This document shows, piece by piece, positions 27,143-35,832 of a stretch of 64,000 bases of DNA (positions within the stretch are counted from its first letter, which is position 1; every line of letters begins with the position of its first letter). Origin of the DNA: Pseudomonas fuscovaginae SE-1 (GTDB taxonomy: Bacteria > Pseudomonadota > Gammaproteobacteria > Pseudomonadales > Pseudomonadaceae); the NCBI RefSeq assembly GCF_000364705.1, contig NZ_AQOH01000008.1, positions 1 through 64,000 on the forward strand, given 5' to 3'. The translations under genes and the position numbers were made by a program. Under the pieces are notes generated by a model. That model was not told where the DNA came from, did no database searches, and worked only from the letters and a program-made list of their open reading frames with translations.

Positions 27143-28636
27143 TTACAGCTTGATCCAGGTCGCCTTCAGCTCGGTGTACTTGTCGAATGCATGCAGCGAC
27201 TTGTCGCGGCCGTTACCCGACTGCTTGAAGCCACCGAACGGCGCGGTCATGTCGCCGCCATCGTACTGGTTGACCCACACGCTGCCGGCCCGCAGGGCCT
27301 TGGCGGTCAGGTGCGCCTTGGAGATATTCGAGGTCCAGAGCGCGGCGGCCAGGCCGTATGGCGTGTCGTTGGCAATCTGGATGGCCTGCTCGACGGTGTC
27401 GAAGGTCAGCACCGACAGCACCGGGCCGAAGATCTCTTCCTGGGCGATCTTCATCGCGTTGGTCACACCGTCGAAAATCGTCGGCTCGACGTAGGTCCCG
27501 CCGGTTTCCTGCAGGGTCCGCTTGCCGCCGACCACCAGCTTGGCGCCATCGGCATGCCCGGCGTCGATGTAGGACAGCACGGTATTCATCTGCTGGGTGT
27601 CCACCAGCGCGCCGACATTGGTCTGCGGGTCCAGCGGGTTGCCCGGTTTCCAGGCCTTGAGAGCCTCGACCACCAGCGGCAGGAAGGTATCCTTGATCGA
27701 ACGCTCGACCAGCAGGCGCGAACCGGCGGTGCACACCTCGCCCTGATTGAAGGCGATCGCGCTGGCCGCGGCCTCGGCGGCGGCCTGCAGGTCCGGAGCA
27801 TCGGCAAAAACGATGTTCGGGCTCTTGCCGCCAGCCTCGAGCCAGACACGTTTCATGTTCGACTCACCGGAATAGACCAACAGTTGCTTGGCGATCCTGG
27901 TCGAACCGGTGAACACCAGGGTGTCGACATCCATGTGCAGGGCCAGGGCCTTGCCGACGGTGTGGCCATAACCTGGCAGCACGTTCAGCACGCCAGCCGG
28001 GATACCGGCCTCGACGGCCAGGGCGGCAATGCGGATGGCGGTCAGCGGGGATTTTTCCGAAGGCTTGAGGATCACCGAGTTACCGGTGGCCAGGGCCGGG
28101 CCGAGTTTCCAGCAGGCCATCAGCAGCGGGAAGTTCCACGGCACGATGGCACCGACCACACCCACCGGCTCACGGGTCACCAGGCCCAGTTGGTCATGGG
28201 GCGTCGCGGCGACTTCATCGTAGAGCTTGTCGATGGCTTCGCCACTCCAGCTCAGCGCCTGGGCCGCGCCCGGCACGTCGATGAACAGCGAGTCGGTGAT
28301 CGGCTTGCCCATGTCGAGGGTTTCGAGCAGGGCCAGTTCTTCGGCATTGGTTTTCAGCAGCGCGGCGAAACGGATCATGGTCGCCTTGCGTTTGGCCGGG
28401 GCCAGACGCGACCAGATCCCGGAATCGAAAGTGGCACGGGCATTTTCCACCGCACGCTGGGCGTCGGCGCTGTCGCAACTGGCAACCTGGGCCAGCAGCC
28501 GGCCATCGACCGGGCTGATGCATTCGAAAGTCTGGTTCGAAACGGCGGCGGTGTATTCGCCGTTGATATAGGCGCGGCCTTCAATCTTCAGCTCACGGGC
28601 GCGTTGTTCCCAGTCGGCACGAGTCAGGGTGGTCAT
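27143..28636 (-). CDS. kauB: Aldehyde dehydrogenase of polyamine/guanidinobutyrate catabolism (KauB/PuuC)
   Basis: 497 residues. NAD(P)-dependent aldehyde dehydrogenase with VVGAIVPWNFPLLMACWKLG, the catalytic glutamate in LEAGGKSPNIVF and catalytic cysteine in NQGEVCTAGSRLLVE. The C-terminal block PFGGFKQSGNGRDKSLHAFD matches the PuuC/KauB group that oxidises 4-aminobutyraldehyde, gamma-glutamyl-aminobutyraldehyde and 4-guanidinobutyraldehyde. In P. aeruginosa kauB (PA5312) sits in the same interval between dadR and rpmG and is repressed by PauR. AGGAGG precedes the ATG. Confidence 0.92.
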   Translation of the reverse strand: MTTLTRADWEQRARELKIEGRAYINGEYTAAVSNQTFECISPVDGRLLAQVASCDSADAQRAVENARATFDSGIWSRLAPAKRKATMIRFAALLKTNAEELALLETLDMGKPITDSLFIDVPGAAQALSWSGEAIDKLYDEVAATPHDQLGLVTREPVGVVGAIVPWNFPLLMACWKLGPALATGNSVILKPSEKSPLTAIRIAALAVEAGIPAGVLNVLPGYGHTVGKALALHMDVDTLVFTGSTRIAKQLLVYSGESNMKRVWLEAGGKSPNIVFADAPDLQAAAEAAASAIAFNQGEVCTAGSRLLVERSIKDTFLPLVVEALKAWKPGNPLDPQTNVGALVDTQQMNTVLSYIDAGHADGAKLVVGGKRTLQETGGTYVEPTIFDGVTNAMKIAQEEIFGPVLSVLTFDTVEQAIQIANDTPYGLAAALWTSNISKAHLTAKALRAGSVWVNQYDGGDMTAPFGGFKQSGNGRDKSLHAFDKYTELKATWIKL

Positions 28637-28804
28637 GCGAGTGTCCTCCTCTTATTGAAATAGAAGCGCCACGCGCTCTCGCGCCAGCACCGTCGAGAAT
28701 CCTGTTCGATAGCCCGTTTTTCGGGCCCACGACACCCATCACCCTAAACCAGCGGCCCCTGAACTTTCAATATATTTGACAGCAGCTGGCCAAACGCCGT
28801 TGCC

Positions 28805-28824
28805 ATGTTCATTTTAATAAACAT
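28805..28824. promoter_or_regulatory. Candidate PauR operator (PuuR-like) between kauB and the cupin gene
   Basis: ATGTT-CATTTTAATA-AACAT is an inverted repeat. Read on the minus strand it gives TATTAAAATGAACAT, which resembles the 15-base E. coli PuuR site AAAATATAATGAACA (recalled from the literature). It lies in the shared upstream region of kauB and the divergent cupin gene. Confidence 0.5.
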
Positions 28825-28874
28825 AGACTCGGAGCTTTCGAGCATCCGACCTGCCACTGCCGAGGAACAGCAGC

Positions 28875-29237
28875 ATGAACATCCAGAACATCGTCGACTT
28901 CAGTGAAGCCAACACCGCGCCCGAGCGCTTCCGCCCGGCACAGGAGAAGATCCTCAAGGGCGATCCGGAGCAGACGGTCTTCAACCACTACGACAGCCCC
29001 TGCGGGCAGATGAATGCCGGCGTCTGGGAAGGCGCGGTCGGCCAATGGACCGTGAACTACACCGAGCATGAATACTGCGAGATCGTCCAGGGTGTCTCGG
29101 TATTGCGCGACAACGACGGCAATGCCAAGACCTTGCGCGCCGGCGACCGCTTCGTGATCCCGGCCGGTTTCAAGGGCACCTGGGAAGTGCTGGAGCACTG
29201 CCGCAAGATCTACGTGGTGTTCGAACAGAAGGCCTGA
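28875..29237 (+). CDS. Small cupin-domain protein
   Basis: 120 residues, a single cupin of the RmlC/DUF861 (ethanolamine utilisation EutQ-like) type: WTVNYTEHEYCEIVQGVSVL and LRAGDRFVIPAGFKGTWEV. The metal-ligand pattern is reduced (TEHEYCEI keeps a histidine and acidic residues). It is divergent from kauB and shares its control region, so a role in polyamine or guanidino compound catabolism is plausible but unproven. Its stop abuts the convergent gene at 29238. Confidence 0.8.
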   Translation: MNIQNIVDFSEANTAPERFRPAQEKILKGDPEQTVFNHYDSPCGQMNAGVWEGAVGQWTVNYTEHEYCEIVQGVSVLRDNDGNAKTLRAGDRFVIPAGFKGTWEVLEHCRKIYVVFEQKA

Positions 29238-30632
29238 TCAGGCCCCCGCGCACCAGCTGCGCGGCTCGTCGACAGCGCGCCGCGGGTAGGCGATGTCGAG
29301 CTTGAGGTCGGCGCGCTCGATGCGTAGCCGACCCTCCGTGGTTTTCTGCAACTCGCCCGGCGCCAGTGGCAGGATCCAATAGAGGTCCTCACCGCCGCAG
29401 ATCGATTTCAGCTGAGTGGCGACCGTGGCCGCCTGGAGATCGATACGTCCGTCGGCCAGGACGAACCCGGCATGCACGTCGACCTCGATGGTTTCCGGTT
29501 GCGCGGCCAGGCGGTAGGAGTTGCCAGCCTCGAAGCTGCCCGGCAAGGCCCGGCTCGGCACCAGCAGGCGCCCACTCTCCGGGTCGTTGAAACGTTGCAG
29601 GAAAGACTCCAGGACCGGCGCCACCTTGCGATTGGCAACGGCGACCGCCCTGCGGATTCGTCGCTCCAAAGCCCTGTCGACCGGCGCGGCAACTGGCGCC
29701 ACCGAATCCAGCAGGATTGCCAGCGGCGTTTCGCCCAGAGCCACGCGTGGCAACCAGTCCGTCCCCTGGCGCTCGAGCAGATAACCGGCAAGGTCACCCA
29801 GCACATAACTCTCCACATCTGCGGCCAGGTCGGCGACAAGGTCGTGCTCCTGCCCCTGGCGGATCAGCGCCTCGAACCTCAGTCTCGACCATTCGCCCGA
29901 ACCCGGACGCACTCCTTGCCCCAGCAGGCCGGCAACCGACTCCACATACCGTGCCGTGCCCTCGGAGCGGTCGACCTGGCGAAGACGCCCCACCTCGTCG
30001 GCATGCTCGTCCTTCCAGCGGCGATACCAATGGCTGGCCCGCGCCAGTGCCTCGGGCTGCCCCCGGGCCGCCGCCAGCAACTGGCGAATGAGCTGGTTGC
30101 GATACACCCTCGGCTCGGCCCTGGCGGGATAGACGATACTGCGCTCCGCACCCGGCAGGCGCGGCCACTCGGCTTCGACATGAAAATGAAAGGCTTCGTG
30201 GGTCGCCAGGCCGAACAGTTCAGGCAACGCCCATGGGTCCTGCAACCGCTGCCGCTCCCGCGCCGGCAGTGACACCCCCAGGCCGATGAAGATCGCCGGC
30301 AGCCCCTGCCAGACGATTCGGCGATAGCGCTGGTATTCGTAGCTGACGCCCAACTCATGGACTTTCGCCATCGCCACTTCGTCACCGCCCCGTGAACCCA
30401 TCGCCCAGGCCCGTCGCCCATCGCTGACCACCAGTTGGACATCGGCAAACACCCGGGTGACAGGACTGAGCCCGGCCAGCACCGGCCAGGCTGCGCGGGT
30501 TGCCTGGGCCAGCCGCTGCGCATAGACCTCGGTGGACATCTCGACGGCGGCCAGGGGGGCCGCCGAGACCGCGACACTGGCTGCCGCCAGGAACACCAGC
30601 AGCAACAATAAAAACATCCTTGCGATAACCAT
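29238..30632 (-). CDS. Secreted protein of unknown function with an HExxH metallopeptidase-like motif
   Basis: 464 residues from the ATG at 30632, which has GGGAGGA upstream. A signal peptide (MFLLLLLVFLAAASVAVSAA) indicates export. The motif LATHEAFHFHVEAEW places H144-E145-x-x-H148 in a helix-like context, and SEGTARYVE (E223) about 75 residues later resembles the third zinc ligand plus the GxARYVE surroundings seen in gluzincin-type peptidases. The C-terminal ~150 residues are beta-rich and contain no motif I recognise. I cannot assign a named family. No partner gene is adjacent. Confidence 0.75.
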   Translation of the reverse strand: MVIARMFLLLLLVFLAAASVAVSAAPLAAVEMSTEVYAQRLAQATRAAWPVLAGLSPVTRVFADVQLVVSDGRRAWAMGSRGGDEVAMAKVHELGVSYEYQRYRRIVWQGLPAIFIGLGVSLPARERQRLQDPWALPELFGLATHEAFHFHVEAEWPRLPGAERSIVYPARAEPRVYRNQLIRQLLAAARGQPEALARASHWYRRWKDEHADEVGRLRQVDRSEGTARYVESVAGLLGQGVRPGSGEWSRLRFEALIRQGQEHDLVADLAADVESYVLGDLAGYLLERQGTDWLPRVALGETPLAILLDSVAPVAAPVDRALERRIRRAVAVANRKVAPVLESFLQRFNDPESGRLLVPSRALPGSFEAGNSYRLAAQPETIEVDVHAGFVLADGRIDLQAATVATQLKSICGGEDLYWILPLAPGELQKTTEGRLRIERADLKLDIAYPRRAVDEPRSWCAGA

Positions 30633-30752
30633 GAACGTCCTCCCTGACTGCGTTTTCTGGCTGCCCAGGCAGTCTAGGAAAGGCAAAACGGAAAAAACGC
30701 AGGAAATGGCGGCACGTTACGCAGGAAAACGCCGGAAAAAGGCGAAAAAAAA

Positions 30753-30777
30753 CCCCGAACCAGTCGGGGCTTTTTTC
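30753..30777 (-). terminator. Intrinsic terminator of the rpmB-rpmG operon
   Basis: CCCCGA-ACCAG-TCGGGG forms a stem; on the minus strand it is followed by eight T residues. It lies about 15 bp downstream of rpmG. Confidence 0.85.
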
Positions 30778-30792
30778 GAAAAACAAAATCAA

Positions 30793-30948
30793 TTACTTGA
30801 TTTTGCCTTCCTTGTAGATCACGTGCTTGCGAACAACCGGATCATATTTCTTGATCTCGATCTTGTCCGGAGTGGTGCGCTTGTTCTTGTCAGTCGTGTA
30901 GAAATGACCAGTACCGGCGCTCGAGATCAGACGAATCAATTCACGCAT
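30793..30948 (-). CDS. rpmG: 50S ribosomal protein L33
   Basis: 51 residues, the normal size. It begins [20 protein letters not shown] and ends VIYKEGKIK. It contains no cysteines, so it is the zinc-independent form. It is 11 bp after rpmB, in the usual rpmB-rpmG operon transcribed leftward, and ends at a terminator. Binds 23S rRNA near the E site. Confidence 0.97.
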   Translation of the reverse strand: MRELIRLISSAGTGHFYTTDKNKRTTPDKIEIKKYDPVVRKHVIYKEGKIK

Positions 30949-30959
30949 GATTTAGCTCC

Positions 30960-31193
30960 TTATACCTTGCCATCACGGCGCAGTTCGGCCAGCACGGCAT
31001 CGATGCCGCGCTTGTCGATGATACGCATGCCCTTGGCGGAAACGCGCAGGCGCACGAAACGCTTCTCCGACTCGACCCAGAAGCGGTGATGCTGCAGGTT
31101 CGGCAGGAAACGACGACGGGTTTTGTTGTTTGCGTGGGAAATGTTATTCCCAGTCACCGGACCCTTACCGGTAACTTGACAGACTCTAGACAT
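30960..31193 (-). CDS. rpmB: 50S ribosomal protein L28
   Basis: 77 residues, beginning [20 protein letters not shown] with [12 protein letters not shown] following, the hallmark of L28. First gene of rpmB-rpmG. It contributes to 70S assembly. A promoter is visible about 150 bp upstream, leaving an unusually long leader. Confidence 0.97.
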   Translation of the reverse strand: MSRVCQVTGKGPVTGNNISHANNKTRRRFLPNLQHHRFWVESEKRFVRLRVSAKGMRIIDKRGIDAVLAELRRDGKV

Positions 31194-31218
31194 GCCTCAG
31201 CCCTCTAAAACCACATGC

Positions 31219-31237
31219 CCAACCCGGCATGGGTTGG
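31219..31237 (-). other. Hairpin in the rpmB leader
   Basis: A perfect 7-bp stem, CCAACCC/GGGTTGG with a five-base loop, sits about 25 bp upstream of the rpmB start. It is located where a ribosomal-protein leader regulatory structure could lie, but I recognise no known leader motif. Confidence 0.3.
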
Positions 31238-31342
31238 CCGCTTAATCTCTCAGTCATTTGGCGCCAGGCGCCGCGTTTCTTTAAGGGTCTTACCGGCTAC
31301 ACCTACAAGCGAAGGAACCGGGCCCCTAGAAAAGAGCGCTGC

Positions 31343-31371
31343 TTTATACCAGAAAGACTACGGTGCAACAA
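31343..31371 (-). promoter_or_regulatory. Sigma70-type promoter for rpmB-rpmG
   Basis: On the minus strand TTGTTG (31371-31366) and TATAAA (31348-31343) are spaced by exactly 17 bp. Transcription from here would give a leader of roughly 140 bases before the rpmB start. Confidence 0.55.
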
Positions 31372-31645
31372 CATCAAGTGCGATTAAAACCGTGTCGAGT
31401 GCCCGAAAACCTGGGTACGAGACCCCAATGCCGGGGCCCGGGACGAAAAATGCCGCTCGTCGCACAGAATTCGTGGCGCACGGTAAAAGTCCGGAAATAT
31501 CGTACGAGCAAGAGCCGCGGATTCTACAACAACCCCGGCCCATCGAGTAAAAATGGGATAGTCAATTGCCGCCCGGGGCACTAGGGTAGAGGTTTTTCCA
31601 GACTGCACTCGCAGATGGGACAACGACCTGCAAAGGAAACTGAAC

Positions 31646-33235
31646 ATGCGCTTCGCTGCCCTGCCGCTATTGCTCGTCCCGTTTTTCGGCTCGCCGGCCC
31701 AGGCCGCGACCTCGTTGAGCGTCTGCACCGAGGCCAGCCCCGAAGGCTTCGACGTGGTGCAGTACAACTCGCTGACCACCACCAATGCCTCGGCGGACGT
31801 CCTGATGAACCGCCTGGTGGACTTCGATGCCGCCAGCGGCAAGCTGGTACCGAGCCTGGCCGACAGCTGGACCGTCTCCGATGACGGCCTGACCTACGAT
31901 TTCAAGTTGCATCCAGGTGTGAAATTCCACCGCACGGACTACTTCAAGCCGACCCGCGACCTGAGCGCGGCCGACGTGCGCTTCACTTTCGAGCGCATGC
32001 TCGACCCGGCCAACCCCTGGCACAAGATTGCCCAGAGCGGTTTCCCCCACGCCCAGTCGTTGCAACTGCCGGCACTGATCAAACGCGTCGAGGCCACCGA
32101 CCCGCTGACCGTGCGCTTTACCCTGGATCATCCGGATTCGACCTTCCTCGCGGCCCTGAGCATGGGCTTCGCCTCCATCTACTCGGCGGAATACGCCGAC
32201 AAGCTGATGGCCGCCCACACCCCGGAGAAGCTCAACAGCCAGCCGATCGGCACCGGTCCGTTCGTGTTCGGCCGCTTCCAGAAGGACGCCGCGATCCGCT
32301 ACAGCGCCAACCCGGACTACTTCGCCGGCAAGCCGGCGATCGACAGCCTGGTGTTCGCGATCACCCCGGACGCCAACGTGCGCCTGCAGAAACTCAAGCG
32401 CAACGAGTGCCAGATCGCCCTCTCGCCCAAGCCCCTGGACATCGGCTCGGCGAGCAAGGATCCGGCGCTCAAGGTGGAAAGGACCGCGGCCTTCATGACC
32501 GCGTTCCTCGCCATCAACAGCCAGCATCCGCCACTGGACAAGCCTGAAGTGCGCCAGGCGATCAACCTGGCCTTCGACAAGACCAGCTACCTCAAGGCCG
32601 TCTTCGAGGACACCGCCGAAGCCGCCAACGGCCCGTACCCGCCCAACACCTGGAGCTACGCCAGGGATCTGCCCGGCTATGCCCACGACCCGGAGAAAGC
32701 CAAGGCGCTGCTGGCCAAGGCCGGACTGAAGAACGGCTTCCAGACCACCCTCTGGACCCGTCCATCCGGCAGCCTGCTCAACCCGAACCCGAGCCTCGGC
32801 GCGCAGTTGCTGCAGGCCGACCTCGCCGAGGTGGGCATCCAGGCGGAAATCCGCGTGATCGAATGGGGCGAACTGATCCGCCGCGCCAAGGCCGGCGAGC
32901 ACGACCTGCTGTTCATGGGCTGGGCCGGTGACAACGGCGACCCGGACAATTTCCTGACCCCGCAATTCTCCTGCGCCGCGGTGAAGTCCGGGACCAACTT
33001 CGCCCGCTACTGCGACGCCAACCTGGACAAGCTGATCAGCGCCGGCAAGACCACCAGCGAGCAGGGCGTGCGCAGCAAGCTCTACCAGCAGGCCCAGGCG
33101 CAGATCCAGCAGCAGGCACTCTGGCTGCCGCTGGCCCATCCGACCGCCTTCGCCCTGGTGCGCAAGGACGTCCAGGGTTATCAGGTGAGCCCGTTCGGCC
33201 GCCAGGACTTCGCCAAGGTCAGCGTCAAGCCCTGA
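31646..33235 (+). CDS. ABC transporter periplasmic peptide-binding protein (DppA/SBP_bac_5 family)
   Basis: 529 residues, with a signal peptide ending SPAQAAT. The family region LVDFDAASGKLVPSLADSWT and the block FHRTDYFKPTRDLSAADVRF are typical of dipeptide/oligopeptide-binding proteins. C-terminal blocks include LLFMGWAGDNGDPDNFLTP. No permease or ATPase gene accompanies it, so it is an orphan binding protein that probably feeds a transporter encoded elsewhere (for example dppBCDF). A homologue lies at the same place, beside rpmB, in P. aeruginosa. Confidence 0.92.
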   Translation: MRFAALPLLLVPFFGSPAQAATSLSVCTEASPEGFDVVQYNSLTTTNASADVLMNRLVDFDAASGKLVPSLADSWTVSDDGLTYDFKLHPGVKFHRTDYFKPTRDLSAADVRFTFERMLDPANPWHKIAQSGFPHAQSLQLPALIKRVEATDPLTVRFTLDHPDSTFLAALSMGFASIYSAEYADKLMAAHTPEKLNSQPIGTGPFVFGRFQKDAAIRYSANPDYFAGKPAIDSLVFAITPDANVRLQKLKRNECQIALSPKPLDIGSASKDPALKVERTAAFMTAFLAINSQHPPLDKPEVRQAINLAFDKTSYLKAVFEDTAEAANGPYPPNTWSYARDLPGYAHDPEKAKALLAKAGLKNGFQTTLWTRPSGSLLNPNPSLGAQLLQADLAEVGIQAEIRVIEWGELIRRAKAGEHDLLFMGWAGDNGDPDNFLTPQFSCAAVKSGTNFARYCDANLDKLISAGKTTSEQGVRSKLYQQAQAQIQQQALWLPLAHPTAFALVRKDVQGYQVSPFGRQDFAKVSVKP

Positions 33236-33268
33236 CCTGCCGCGCGGCCCCGGAAACGGGGCTGCGCG

Positions 33269-33943
33269 CTACATCATCCCATGCTCCATCATCGAGAACG
33301 GCTCGCCATCGCCGATGATGAAGTGATCGAGCACCCGCACATCCACCAGTTCCAGCGAATCGCGCAGGCGGCCGGTCAGCAGCCGGTCGGAGTGACTGGG
33401 CTCGGCCACCCCCGACGGGTGGTTGTGACACAGGATCAAGGCGGCCGCATTGTGCGCCAGCGCCCGCTTGACCACCTGCCGCGGATACACGCTGGCATTG
33501 TCGATGGTGCCGCGGAACAGCGCCTCGAAGGCCAGCACCCGGTGCTTGGCATCCAGGAACAGGCAGCCGAACACCTCGTGGGCCTCATGGCGCAGCATCG
33601 CCTTCAGGTAGTCGCGAACCGCCCGTGGGCTCTCCAGTACCGACTCGCGCCGCAGGCGCTCGGCCAGATGTCGGCGGGCCATCTCCAGCACCGCCTGCAG
33701 CTGGGCGAACTTCGCCGGCCCCAGGCCCAACTCCCGACTGAATTCCCGCTGCCCGGCCTCCAGAAGACTACGCAAACTACCGAATTGCCCTAATAGATGC
33801 CGCGCCAGATCCACCGCACTCTTGCCGCACACACCGGTACGCAGGAAGATCGCCAGCAACTCGGCATCGGACAGACTGGCCGCCCCCAACTCCAGCAACT
33901 TCTCCCGCGGCCGTTCCGCCGTCGGCCAATCACGAATACTCAT
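33269..33943 (-). CDS. radC: RadC family JAB-domain protein
   Basis: 224 residues from the ATG at 33943; the frame continues upstream, but [20 protein letters not shown] is the family N terminus. An N-terminal helix-hairpin-helix ([18 protein letters not shown]) is followed by the JAMM/MPN+ motif in [18 protein letters not shown], with H-x-H and a distant aspartate as metal ligands. The proposed DNA-repair role is no longer supported in E. coli and the substrate is unknown. It is divergent from coaBC, as in most gamma-proteobacteria. Confidence 0.95.
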   Translation of the reverse strand: MSIRDWPTAERPREKLLELGAASLSDAELLAIFLRTGVCGKSAVDLARHLLGQFGSLRSLLEAGQREFSRELGLGPAKFAQLQAVLEMARRHLAERLRRESVLESPRAVRDYLKAMLRHEAHEVFGCLFLDAKHRVLAFEALFRGTIDNASVYPRQVVKRALAHNAAALILCHNHPSGVAEPSHSDRLLTGRLRDSLELVDVRVLDHFIIGDGEPFSMMEHGMM

Positions 33944-34014
33944 CACACCTCCCTGTCCCCTGGAGGCCCGCTGTTCCATGGCGGGCGCTGTGTTATCGTA
34001 GTCCATCTTTTTTA

Positions 34015-34048
34015 CCCCCGAATCGGCCTGGGGAGGCGTCCTCGGGGG
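34015..34048. other. Hairpin upstream of coaBC
   Basis: CCCCCGA (34015-34021) and TCGGGGG (34042-34048) are inverted with a 20-base loop, 31 bp before the coaBC start. There is no T tract on the coding strand. It may be a leader structure or chance. Confidence 0.3.
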
Positions 34049-34079
34049 TGGTAATCACTGGACATTAAAAGGCAGGCCT

Positions 34080-35288
34080 ATGCAGCGGCTGTATCGGAAA
34101 CGCATCGTTCTCGGCGTCGGCGGCGGCATCGCCGCCTACAAAAGCGCCGAGCTGGTTCGCCGACTTCTCGACCAGGGTGCCGAGGTCCGCGTGGTCATGA
34201 CCCGTGGCGGCAGCGAATTCATCACCCCGCTGACCCTGCAGGCGTTGTCCGGACACCCGGTGCACCTGGACCTGCTCGATCCGGCGGCCGAAGCCGCCAT
34301 GGGCCACATCGAACTGGCGAAATGGGCCGACCTGGTGCTGATCGCACCGGCGACCGCCGACCTGATCGCCCGCCTGGCCCAAGGCATCGCCGATGACCTG
34401 CTGACCACGCTGGTACTCGCCACCGACGCCACCGTCGCCATCGCCCCGGCCATGAACCAGGCCATGTGGCGCGACCCGGCGACCCAGGCCAATACCCAAC
34501 TGCTGCAAAGCCGCGGCTTCAAGGTCTTCGGCCCGGCGGCCGGCAGCCAGGCCTGTGGCGACGTCGGCCTGGGCCGCATGCTCGAAGCCACCGAGCTGGC
34601 CCAGCACGCCGCCGACTGTTTCCAGCACCTGGCCCTGACCGGCCGGCACGTGCTGATCACCGCCGGCCCGACCCAGGAAAACATCGACCCGGTGCGCTAC
34701 ATCACCAACCACAGCTCCGGCAAGATGGGTTTCGCCCTGGCCGAAGCCGCCGTCGAAGCCGGCGCCCGGGTCACGCTGATCACCGGCCCGGTGCACCTGC
34801 CGACGCCGGACCGGGTCACCCGTATCGACGTCGTCAGTGCCCGTGACATGCTCGCCGCTTGCGAGGCCGCGATCCCCTGCGACCTGTTCATCGCCTCCGC
34901 TGCGGTAGCGGACTACCGCCCGGAAGTCGTTGCCCCGCAAAAACTCAAGAAAGACCCTACAACCGGCGATGGCCTGCTGCTGCAGATGGTGCGCAACCCG
35001 GACATCCTGGCAACCATCGCCGGCCGCCCCGACCGCCCCTTCAGCGTCGGCTTCGCCGCCGAGACCGAACACCTGCTCGACTACGCCGCGCGCAAGCTCA
35101 AGGACAAGAACCTCGATCTGATCGTCGCCAATGACGTGGCCAACCCCAGCATCGGCTTCAACAGCGAAGAGAACGCCTGCAGCGTGATCGACCGCAACCT
35201 GCAGGCCACCGTTTTCACCCAGACCAGCAAGGGCAAGATTGCCCGCCAGCTGATCTCTTTCATCGCTTCACGACTGAACCAGGTTTAA
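34080..35288 (+). CDS. coaBC: Bifunctional phosphopantothenoylcysteine decarboxylase/phosphopantothenate-cysteine ligase
   Basis: 402 residues, standard for CoaBC (Dfp). The N-terminal CoaC part (1-~190) binds [23 protein letters not shown], the catalytic histidine in [11 protein letters not shown], the PxMNxxMW motif APAMNQAMW and the catalytic cysteine in [11 protein letters not shown]. The C-terminal CoaB part has [30 protein letters not shown] and [10 protein letters not shown]. Together they make 4'-phosphopantetheine for coenzyme A. It is followed by dut after 5 bp, the conserved coaBC-dut pair. Confidence 0.97.
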   Translation: MQRLYRKRIVLGVGGGIAAYKSAELVRRLLDQGAEVRVVMTRGGSEFITPLTLQALSGHPVHLDLLDPAAEAAMGHIELAKWADLVLIAPATADLIARLAQGIADDLLTTLVLATDATVAIAPAMNQAMWRDPATQANTQLLQSRGFKVFGPAAGSQACGDVGLGRMLEATELAQHAADCFQHLALTGRHVLITAGPTQENIDPVRYITNHSSGKMGFALAEAAVEAGARVTLITGPVHLPTPDRVTRIDVVSARDMLAACEAAIPCDLFIASAAVADYRPEVVAPQKLKKDPTTGDGLLLQMVRNPDILATIAGRPDRPFSVGFAAETEHLLDYAARKLKDKNLDLIVANDVANPSIGFNSEENACSVIDRNLQATVFTQTSKGKIARQLISFIASRLNQV

Positions 35289-35293
35289 TCCCC

Positions 35294-35749
35294 ATGCACG
35301 CTTTGCAAGCCAAGATCCTCGACCCGCGCATCGGCAGCGAATTCCCCCTGCCGCAGTACGCCACGCCCGGCTCCGCCGGCCTCGACCTGCGCGCCATGCT
35401 GCGGCAGGACACCGTACTGGAACCGGGCCAGACCTTGCTGATCCCCACCGGCCTGTCGGTCTACATCGGCGATCCGGGCCTGGCCGCACTGATCCTGCCG
35501 CGCTCGGGCCTGGGCCACAAACACGGTATCGTCCTCGGCAACCTGGTGGGCCTGATCGACTCGGACTACCAGGGCGAACTGATGGTCTCCTGCTGGAACC
35601 GCGGCCAGAGCGCCTTCACCATCGCCGTCGGCGAGCGCATCGCCCAACTGGTACTGGTACCGGTGGTCCAGGCGCACTTCGAACTGGTCCAGGACTTCGA
35701 CGAAACCCAACGCGGTGCGGGCGGCTTCGGGCATTCGGGCAGCCATTGA
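35294..35749 (+). CDS. dut: Deoxyuridine 5'-triphosphate nucleotidohydrolase
   Basis: 151 residues, normal for trimeric dUTPase. All five motifs are visible: [50 protein letters not shown] and the C-terminal GAGGFGHSG that closes the active site. It hydrolyses dUTP to dUMP, preventing uracil incorporation into DNA. It is coupled to coaBC. Confidence 0.97.
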   Translation: MHALQAKILDPRIGSEFPLPQYATPGSAGLDLRAMLRQDTVLEPGQTLLIPTGLSVYIGDPGLAALILPRSGLGHKHGIVLGNLVGLIDSDYQGELMVSCWNRGQSAFTIAVGERIAQLVLVPVVQAHFELVQDFDETQRGAGGFGHSGSH

Positions 35750-35832
35750 CCTACGCTGATCCTGGCCGGTGCCGAGAAACCGGCCAGGACGATTCGCGCG
35801 GCAGTTCAGGATGAGTTTCGCGGAGGCGGTAT

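Larger units (their letters stand above)
31194..31645. other. Gene-free stretch between rpmB and the solute-binding protein
   Basis: No plausible gene is seen in these 452 bp. The stretch is less GC-rich than its surroundings. It holds the rpmB promoter (31343-31371), a hairpin in the rpmB leader (CCAACCC-GGCAT-GGGTTGG, 31219-31237), a GC-rich run around 31430-31442, and presumably the promoter of the rightward gene at 31646. Confidence 0.6.

Noticed and set aside
30793..31193. Ribosomal genes as a hint of a nearby tRNA or rRNA cluster
   Set aside because: No cloverleaf or rRNA-like sequence was seen in the flanking gaps.
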